Of a DNA stretch of 64,000 bases, positions 57,302 to 64,000 are shown one piece after another. This DNA is from Owenia fusiformis. Its lineage: Eukaryota > Annelida > Polychaeta > Sabellida > Oweniidae. Position numbers and translations under genes: made by a program. Every line of letters starts with the position of its first letter. Positions within the stretch are counted from its first letter, which is position 1. The DNA lies in contig CAIIXF020000011.1 of NCBI GenBank assembly GCA_903813345.2, forward strand, positions 21,309,754 through 21,373,753, written 5' to 3'. Under the pieces are notes generated by a model. The model ran no database searches and was not told the origin of the DNA. It saw only the letters and a list, made by a program, of their open reading frames with translations.

Positions 57302-58400
57302 TACGAGGGGTGATCCAAAAGTCTTGGACGCCCTGCTCTTATTTAGTTGGTTTTTGATAAAATTACTTTAAACTTTCCAATAATAAAGACCAACAACCTA
57401 ACTATTTTGTGTAATAATTTCATGGAGAAATGATATATTTTGTATAGTTTTCTAGATAGTTTTTAATATAGGGACCCTGCCACCCGGAACGGTATTCACA
57501 CATGACAACGTTCAGCCTTAAAAGTTGCTGCCATTTGGCTTGTTTCGCAAATCTTGAACACTATCTTTCTTTGAATTTTGAATGTTAAACCATGAAAGTT
57601 TACTTCCTTTGTTACTAGGCAACCAACTAATTGTGTTTTAATCATGATGTAACATATGACAATGGCCATATATGTCAAATTCCAAGAATATGACATCACC
57701 TCATTCTGGTATCATTTTTGCTCCAAGATGGCTGCTGAAATGCAGAACATGAAAGAAATCAAAATGGAACAAAGAATACTACAAGATATTCTCACGATTA
57801 TTGACCTTTAGCAGCTACCATATGCACGACACAGTCTGGATATGGCTCTGTGTGATTTTCTTCCTTTTCTCTAAGTTGAAAGGAGGGTTGAAAGAAAATG
57901 TTTTTTAACTCATTGGATGAGGTTTAGAGTGGCACTCCAGCAGCATTTGTATCACATAAGGAACAGGAATGGCGGTTTCATAAATGTATTCCATTCATTG
58001 GTAAAGCGGTATGAAAGATGTGTTCAAATTTGTGGAAAACCTGTTTAAAAGTAGGTCTAAATGTGTGAAGATGATGATGGTAGATGACACTCAGATTGAA
58101 AATCGGAAATTCTCTCATATCATGACTGGTGTTAGGTTGTGCACCTGCACCTAAAGTATTTGCCATATTATAACAGTTGTGATGTACATGTAATTTGCTA
58201 TGTTTAAATACCGTTCCGGGTGGGAGGGTCCCAGTGTTAAAAAATGTTTACCAAAAAGCTAAAATGTATTATTTTGTGTTGAAACGTATACACAACGTTG
58301 TTAAGATGTTGATCTTTATTATCTGAAAGTTTCATGCAATTATATTTGAAAATAGCAAAGTTAGAGCGGGGCGTCAAAGACTTTTGGATCACCCCTCGTA
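57302..58400 (+). mobile_element. Decayed mariner-type element with long inverted ends
   Basis: Ends TACGAGGGGTGATCCAAAAG / CTTTTGGATCACCCCTCGTA with terminal TA on both sides, the mariner end and target pattern. The inverted homology continues, imperfectly, for about 200 bases per side, to GGGACCCTGCCACCCGGAAC (57470) and its partner near 58205. Between them is a broken transposase remnant. The element sits in the putative intron after the 57108 exon. At 1.1 kb it is somewhat shorter than typical 1.3-kb mariners. Confidence 0.9.
57808..58050 (+). pseudogene. Mariner transposase C-terminal remnant
   Basis: On + near 57812-57870 the sequence reads QLPYARHSLDMALCDFLPFL, then a stop, closely paralleling the PYSPDLAPCDFFLFP signature that holds the last catalytic aspartate of mariner (DD34D) transposases. 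After the stop, KCFLTHWMRFRVAL..., and near 58005 HSLVKRYERCVQICGKPV, match the usual C-terminal LVxRWxKCIxxxGxYVEK segment. The N-terminal DNA-binding part and the first two catalytic aspartates are not recognisable upstream. Non-functional. Confidence 0.75.
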
Positions 58401-58437
58401 AGTCAAACATTGTAAATTTTCACATGCCTTGTAATAT

Positions 58438-58601
58438 TAGAGAGGTTTTGCACAACATGTTATTGTTAAAACGTATCCTCATCATATTATCCTCACCACA
58501 GCTCATTTTAAATGAACTGCTACGCATACCGGTAAATCTGGTGAATGTATTACAAATTTTCTAGATATGTTGAGCTGAAAATGTTGTGCGAAACGTCTCT
58601 A
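58438..58601. mobile_element. Small MITE with TAGAGAGGTTTTGCACAACAT ends
   Basis: Inverted ends TAGAGAGGTTTTGCACAACA and TGTTGTGCGAAACGTCTCTA (two mismatches), outermost TA on each side. 164 bp, AT-rich interior, no coding. It lies 37 bases right of the mariner relic. Confidence 0.8.
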
Positions 58602-59652
58602 TTGATAGTCATGCATCTAGCTCACGTTTTGCCCTCTTCCTTCTCCTTTAGGTACCCTCCTTAAAAGTCTTTGGGAAATTGTTAATGTTGGGGTAGGACC
58701 AGAGGTTTGATGCAAAACTAATACATTGGTCATGATTCTCAGTTTCTATTGTTTGTTCATGTTGAATTCATTCTTATATTTTAATAAAATCAGTGAAAGG
58801 TTGAGGATGAAATATGTTTGTCATTCTTTCATCGTTTTGTCTTGAGAAACTGAGGAGTTATGACAAACATGGATGTTTATTACATAAAATAAAAAGGCAA
58901 GATACAGTCTCAACATTTGGATATTACTAGAAATACTGTTGATGGCTTTGAGCAAGATGCTAACAGTTCTACTAAAGATATTCCATCAATTGAAACTGCA
59001 TCATGCATTATCATGCATCAAATCCCCCCCCCCACTTCTTTTCCAAACCATTTTGTAGAAGTGTGTTTTGAATGGGGAATGTACAAGGCATTGGTGCATG
59101 ACTAAATCTAGTTCATCCTATCTATAAGTAAAAATGCATCTTACGTGGGATGAATCTAGTATACATGTATTGTATTTACAACAATGGCCAAACCATTTTT
59201 ACAACACCCAAATATTTATCTACAAGACATAAGCTAAAAATCAAGTAATGGAATATCATCATAATGTTAAATGCTTCATTATTCAAAAATCCTTCAACCA
59301 CCCCCCCCCCCTCCCCCCAATAAAGAGAATAGAATGATACATAAATCCTGACATAACTGAATATCAATAATGACCATGACACAATAGGTTAACTACCATA
59401 GAATATCAAGAAATAATGCCAAACATGTTAGCCAAGTCGTGGAAGTTGAAAAATTAATTAATTGACATTTCAGTTAATGTGATCACCATGGCTTGAGTCA
59501 ATCCTGTTTTAAGCCCTAATACCAATCAGCTAGCAATAATGTGTTAATTAGAATTACAGTCTGAGACAGTAAAAGGATCAAAACTAAAAGCAATCACAGG
59601 ACCACACTGCAATATTATTTGAAAAATCCATTCATATTTTATATTTTATTAG
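58602..59652. other. Putative intron with C-rich runs
   Basis: C runs at about 59023-59032 and 59300-59318. A strong acceptor-like tract (CTCTTCCTTCTCCTTTAG, ending 58652) is followed by about 40 open bases but only a weak donor (GTAGGA), so it is not called as an exon. Confidence 0.35.
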
Positions 59653-59700
59653 ATGCAAAACATGGTCTATCTTGGATTGTTTCTAGCTTGGCTAACAAAG
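59653..59700 (+). CDS. Candidate second coding exon, 48 bp
   Basis: Acceptor TTTTATATTTTATTAG, donor AAAG/GTATGC. Joined to the phase-1 end of exon 57108-57180 it reads NAKHGLSWIVSSLANK with no stop and ends again in phase 1. Alternatively, read from its own first ATG (phase 0) it gives MQNMVYLGLFLAWLTK, itself signal-like, but that frame stops in the next candidate exon. The phase-1 reading is therefore preferred. Short phase-1 cassettes are common in secreted and extracellular proteins. No family recognised. Confidence 0.33.
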
Positions 59701-60630
59701 GTATGCCTCTTGTATTTTGATGCTTTAATCTTCAAAGAATTATATCCTAAGAGACCTTACCACCCACCCTAGTTTCCTGTATTGTTCTGTGATCTAGTTT
59801 CGAGTCACTTTGACTTCAGACAAAATATTTGATATTTGAAAATTGTAATAGCCCCAAAAGTTAACATCATTAGTCTTGATCATTTGAATTTGATTGCCTA
59901 CACAGTCAGGCGAGACATAATACAATTGAATAGTATGAGAGTCAGATATATTGACATTAATGTAGACTCACGAGTATCAGATATGAATGCTGTCCTTATG
60001 CAGTAGAACCTGTCTAAATGGAATACCTTTGGTACCTCTAATAAGTGTTCCACTTGGAAGGTGGTCCACTTATTAGAGGTTCATTTAATATTAAGTCAAT
60101 TAGTCTTGGAACTCTGAAAAGTGTTCTACTAGTCATATAGTCACACTTTGCAGATATTAGAATCCTATATTGACAGATCTTTATGTAATCTTTCCAAATA
60201 AAAGTTTTTTTGTCACCTACCAATTGCCAGTTTACTGAACAGAATTTTAGAAATCAGTCATCTGACATTATGTAAGTGTGATCTAACCATTTGGTTATTG
60301 GACAAGATCAGAGTCTAGATGGCTGTCAATTTGTCTTTCTTTGGCTTAGCATATGTAGCATGATGGCCCCATCAACATTCATCAGCTGACTGATGTGTTT
60401 TGGGATGGTCTCTGACCTGTTTGGCTAATTTAGTTTGAATGTATTTCTGGTGCATATAAGACATACAGATACCACTTGCTCATCAAAAATCGTGTCATGG
60501 TAACGAAGTTAATGTGAGTCCTTTGTGAGGATAAAATACATAATATGATACATAATATGATGGTCAAGATCCCAAGACTTATGTGGGTCTCTGACATTTA
60601 CATTGAGAAAGCCCAATGTGAGGAACACAA
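59701..60630. other. Putative intron with decayed MITE (60001-60130)
   Basis: GCAGTAGAACCTGTCTAAATGG at 60001 and GTGTTCCACTTGGAAGGTGG belong to the ACAGTAAAACCTG group. Nothing else recognised. Confidence 0.35.
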
Positions 60631-60965
60631 TACAGTAAAACCTGCATACAGTGAACAACCATGGAGCCACAAAAATGTTTCCTGAAGGGAATGAACTGTA
60701 TGTGTTCATTACAGAGAGGGTAATGAATACAGAAGTCAGTAGAGTATGTGCGGAGGAAGGGTGGTCACGAGAGACAAGTATTCATTAGAGAGAGGTGTTC
60801 ACTAAGACATGTTTTACTGTATAAAAGATTGACATTCAGTCTTGGTAGATGTTCACTACAGAGAGGGTAATTTATACAGAAGTCAGTAGACTATGTGTGG
60901 AGGAGGTGACCACTAGAGACAGGTGTTCACTAAAGAGAGGTGTTCACTAGACAGGTTTTATTGTA
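60631..60965. mobile_element. MITE with TACAGTAAAACCTG ends, internally duplicated
   Basis: Left end TACAGTAAAACCTGCATACA; right end CACTAGACAGGTTTTATTGTA; outermost TA. A second copy of the right end (ACATGTTTTACTGTATA) at 60807-60823 and repeated ACAGAGAGGGTAAT, ACAGAAGTCAGTAGA and AGAGAGGTGTTCACTA blocks show a tandem duplication of about 150 bases. Related remnants at 3131, 26736, 53486 and 60001. Confidence 0.8.
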
Positions 60966-61508
60966 TATTTATATACCAATACTCAATACAAAAACAGCTA
61001 TCAATCTGTAGAACATATGGCTGCCAAATTATGATTAACAATGAGGAAGTAAATTAGCAAAAGCCATTTGAATGTATAGAAAGGGGAAATAAAGATGACC
61101 ACTGAGAGGTATTTTAATAATCACCTCCTCATTTGTATACATATAGTGGCAGGGATGCCAAAACATCATCTATCTTGAATTCAAGACTTCCTTTTTAATT
61201 CTCTTTTGTCCAATAGGACCTACTGATTTATTCCCGAGCCATTTGAGTTAATCTCTCTGGCATATATGTTTAGTAGTTAAGTTTGAATAATCCTTCAGTT
61301 CTAATGAGAAAGCAAGTCTATAAATGAAAGGCACAAAACTCCAAAGACTTAAAGTCTAACACAAAGCTTGATTGGTCCATCAGTATTATGACCCCAAGTA
61401 CCTGTGTTAATTTAAAAAAAAAACATGTATTTAATAAGAAATAATAATGTCCATGTATTGAATTCAATTCATTTAATTATGATTGATATCCTTATGCAAT
61501 GTATAACA
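60966..61508. other. Putative intron, no feature seen
   Basis: AT-rich, with an A run near 61413. No recognised element. Confidence 0.35.
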
Positions 61509-61614
61509 TAGCCTTGCCCAAGTCGGTATTTTTTTACTTATCTGATCTTGAATTATTACCGGCGGTCATAATAGAAATCAAGATAAGTAAAAGAGACCGA
61601 CTTGGGCAAGGCTA
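61509..61614 (+). mobile_element. MITE with 9-bp TSD, TAGCCTTGCCC family, short copy
   Basis: 106 bp, ends TAGCCTTGCCCAAGTCGGT. Almost the exact reverse complement of the copy at 4567-4673. Flanks TGTATAACA (61500-61508) and TGTATAATA (61615-61623), a 9-bp duplication with one mismatch. Confidence 0.92.
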
Positions 61615-62286
61615 TGTATAATAATATAATATGTCTTGAACTTTGGTGGCTTGAAATGTTATTGGACTGAAAGCTCTTCAAAATACTTGCCAAGTAAGAA
61701 AAGGAACAGAGGAAAAAATCCCCAGTATCCCCCAAGATTATCATGATACAAAGAAATAGTGAAATAGAAACACTTTCCCCTTCTCATTTTAAACTCTAAA
61801 ACCTGACCATGGAACATTTAGTTGCAATTCATTATGTTTTCTATCTAAAAATCCACCAAAAATGGTTTGCCTCCTTTTGATTATTGTTGTAATATCAAAA
61901 ATCAATGAATGTTTTACCATGCTTTAATAAAGATGTCAGAGTGAACAGTGGTCACAATACTTGTTGTTTCTGAATCATGTAACTACATCAACCTGGCTGG
62001 TACACTGTACCTTGCTTTTGAAATATGTGAAGAGACATCCAAAAAGTATATATGTCTCTGATATATGGTTGACATTGATTAGATAAACTTTCCTTGATGA
62101 GTTTTTTGAGAAACTATTTTTCATCTCAACAGCTTTTTTTAAATAATTACATTTTGATTACTTTCAGGTGGCTAATTATTTATTTATATTTATTTAGATT
62201 GATTGGCATTAGGCATGTGATTTACCATTATCAGCTGTCATTAATTTGTTGCTTTTTGATTAATTGAATTATCTGTTTTATTATAG
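61615..62286. other. Putative intron with a possible tail-family remnant (61700-61795)
   Basis: CCCAGTATCCCCCAAGATTA and ATGATACAAAGAAATAGTG resemble the minus-strand tail-family blocks but are heavily diverged. Nothing else recognised. Confidence 0.3.
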
Positions 62287-62340
62287 AACACAGCACAGAT
62301 AATTGTATTGCTTTCGAAAGCACATATCATTTAAGTGGAG
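62287..62340 (+). CDS. Candidate third coding exon, 54 bp
   Basis: Acceptor TTGAATTATCTGTTTTATTATAG, donor GGAG/GTAATT. In the phase-1 frame carried from 59653-59700 it reads EHSTDNCIAFESTYHLSG with no stop and ends in phase 1. The other two frames are closed or leave the series. One cysteine; no domain recognised. Consistency of frame and phase over three candidates supports one gene, but the total (about 58 codons) is short enough to arise by chance. Confidence 0.33.
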
Positions 62341-64000
62341 GTAATTTAACAATAAAAATGTTTTTAGAGTATACCTATCAAATAATCTAATTCAAAGAAA
62401 TAATATATTCATATAGATATTATGTACTTTATTTTAACATGAGTAATCATTTTTAAATATAGATGTCTCAGTATGTTATTTGATTTTTTCTATCAATATT
62501 TTTATCTGTTCTGTAAATAGATGTCACTAAGATACTCCTATTTCATGTTTACACTTCCCCCTAACAAGAATTGTTTATCCCGTAATATAATTTAAAATTT
62601 GTGTAACATATAGCACATACCCAAACAAAATAATTTGGCTCACATTGTTGTGTTTCCATCAACAAATTTCACACAAATGAAAACTGCCATTTTTACGAAC
62701 TAATGCTCATATCCATTTTATTGGAATCGATACTGGCAATTTATACCATTGGTCCTAGCCTCTAAATTTTGCCTCATTTTAGAGAAATTGGCTTTTTGTC
62801 AATAAAAGACTCTGTATATTTATCGTGTTTCCATGTATTATATTGTTTTTAAATGTGACAGCATGTAATAATTTTGAAGAATTTCAAAAAGAATAGTTTC
62901 ATGAATGCCAAATTGTAGATAAAAAATTAGCCTAGAAATTGCCACCAAAATAATGATGCCATATTTGACATGGCAGACCTGCGACTGATTTATCAAACTA
63001 ACATATAAACCATACATACATTGACTAATTTCATTATCTTATAACTGTATATACCTACACACATCACATCATTTAGAAAGGTCACACTTTCTCTCAATAA
63101 ATCATGAGAATTCCTAAAGGGAAGACAGTATTATATTACATTGATTATACTACCCTTGCGGGGCGATTAACCACACATTACTTTCATTGAAAAACCTCTC
63201 ATTACTAGCTGTAAACACTAGTCTAATAACGATTTATAAATAGATAAAAATTAAAAATTTAACACTGAAGGGACTTGTTATTTTACTCCTTATATCTGTA
63301 TGAATGAAGGTATTATGATCTAAATGGAAGGGAGCCAATTAGGAGATGAAGTGGTGCTTATAAAATACATAGCCTCTAATATGTAGAGTATCTTATCCAA
63401 TTTCAAAAGTTGTGAGCATACTTGTCCTTTCAAAAGATTTCTAGCTCACAATATATCATCTGTCATTCTGAAAGAAATTCTCTAAAGAATGGTGTTTTGT
63501 ATACTATTATACCATTGTTCATACCAAGTGATCATCAACACATCCCATTCCCAAACTTCTCGTTTTCATTGCACTTATAAAGCTGAATTTTGTGTAGGAG
63601 TTTAGTGTGCTTGAAAAAACCACATCCAGATTCAATTTCCTTCTTTATAATGAATTCATTTGCTAAATCGACAACATCATTGTAACTGCACATTCTAAAA
63701 CTCAGGAGATATATCTTATTTTGCACACGTCACTTGTAGTAACACCACACATCAGAAAAATGTTGAAAAAACATCGACAGTAATTAAGTTTAAATAGAGC
63801 TTTGATTACTCAATTGGATTTCAGGCTGCATCTTCCAATGAGCTAAGGCTCCGTGACGTCTAATGACGAACATAATGACTTTGCCATGTATCATGATCTC
63901 CCTGGAAGCTACAACCTTGTGAGAAATGTCACGATCGAAGGTCATATTAAAGATAAAACAATACAAATAAGAAAAGAATTAAACTAATGCACATATGTTA
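62341..64000. other. Non-coding stretch at the right edge
   Basis: AT-rich. No further exon could be supported. An acceptor-like TTGGATTTCAG near 63825 is followed by a stop within six codons in the expected phase. Confidence 0.35.

Noticed and set aside
58653-58694. Exon after the strong pyrimidine tract and AG at 58652
   Set aside because: The only nearby donor is weak (GTAGGA), and using it would shift the phase and close the frame in the 62287 exon candidate.
63826-63875. Terminal exon after TTGGATTTCAG
   Set aside because: In the expected phase it stops after five codons. It could be a genuine last exon but nothing supports it.

Overview
The window is 64 kb of AT-rich eukaryotic nuclear DNA with no operon structure, no long conserved ORF and a high load of short DNA transposons, foldback elements, minisatellites and decayed retroelements. 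This texture (TA-, 5-bp, 8-bp and 9-bp target-duplicating MITEs, 19-78 bp minisatellites, a mariner relic, fragments of an invertebrate-type reverse transcriptase) points to a marine invertebrate. I cannot name the phylum from the sequence. Almost every open reading frame above 100 codons lies in a tandem repeat whose period is a multiple of three, so they are not taken as genes.

Layout. 0-13 kb: a 40-bp minisatellite at the left edge, a perfect 29-bp inverted repeat, the first two of three copies of a MITE family with TAGCCTTGCCCAAGTCGGT ends and 9-bp target duplications, one CGTAGCCAG-type MITE, a compact promoter-like segment near 8.7-8.95 kb, and a long foldback at 12.5 kb. 13.0-17.5 kb: a composite element in the order A1-interior-B1/A2-tandem core-B2, in which two 211-bp A repeats and two 197-bp B repeats are nearly identical and B1 and A2 overlap by four bases (TAAT). 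This is the most unusual structure here. 18-24 kb: two copies of a composite foldback, a 623-bp hAT-type MITE with a perfect 8-bp target duplication, a 40/120-bp satellite split by a TIR element carrying a 39-base C run, and palindromic repeats. 24-41 kb: mostly featureless intron-like or intergenic DNA, a tRNA-like SINE head, a reverse transcriptase C-terminal fragment, and scattered copies of its presumed 3' tail. Another hAT-like MITE interrupts a 56-bp tandem array at 39 kb. 41-52 kb: a long inverted repeat, a 19-bp array, a 2.6-kb 60-bp minisatellite and a 0.85-kb pyrimidine tract. 52-64 kb: a promoter-like segment with a twinned E-box/ETS/YY1 cassette, a decayed mariner element with recognisable transposase remnants, several MITEs, and three short exon candidates that share a phase-1 reading frame and begin with a signal-peptide-like segment.

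Genes. The only host gene I can argue for is on the + strand at the right end (candidate exons 57108-57180, 59653-59700 and 62287-62340). The cassette at 52.2 kb is a plausible promoter for it, but nothing in the sequence proves the link. The remaining promoter-like spots (8.7 kb, 9.5 kb inside the long MITE, 19.1 kb) and one non-coding exon candidate (18.57 kb) are hypotheses that need transcript data.
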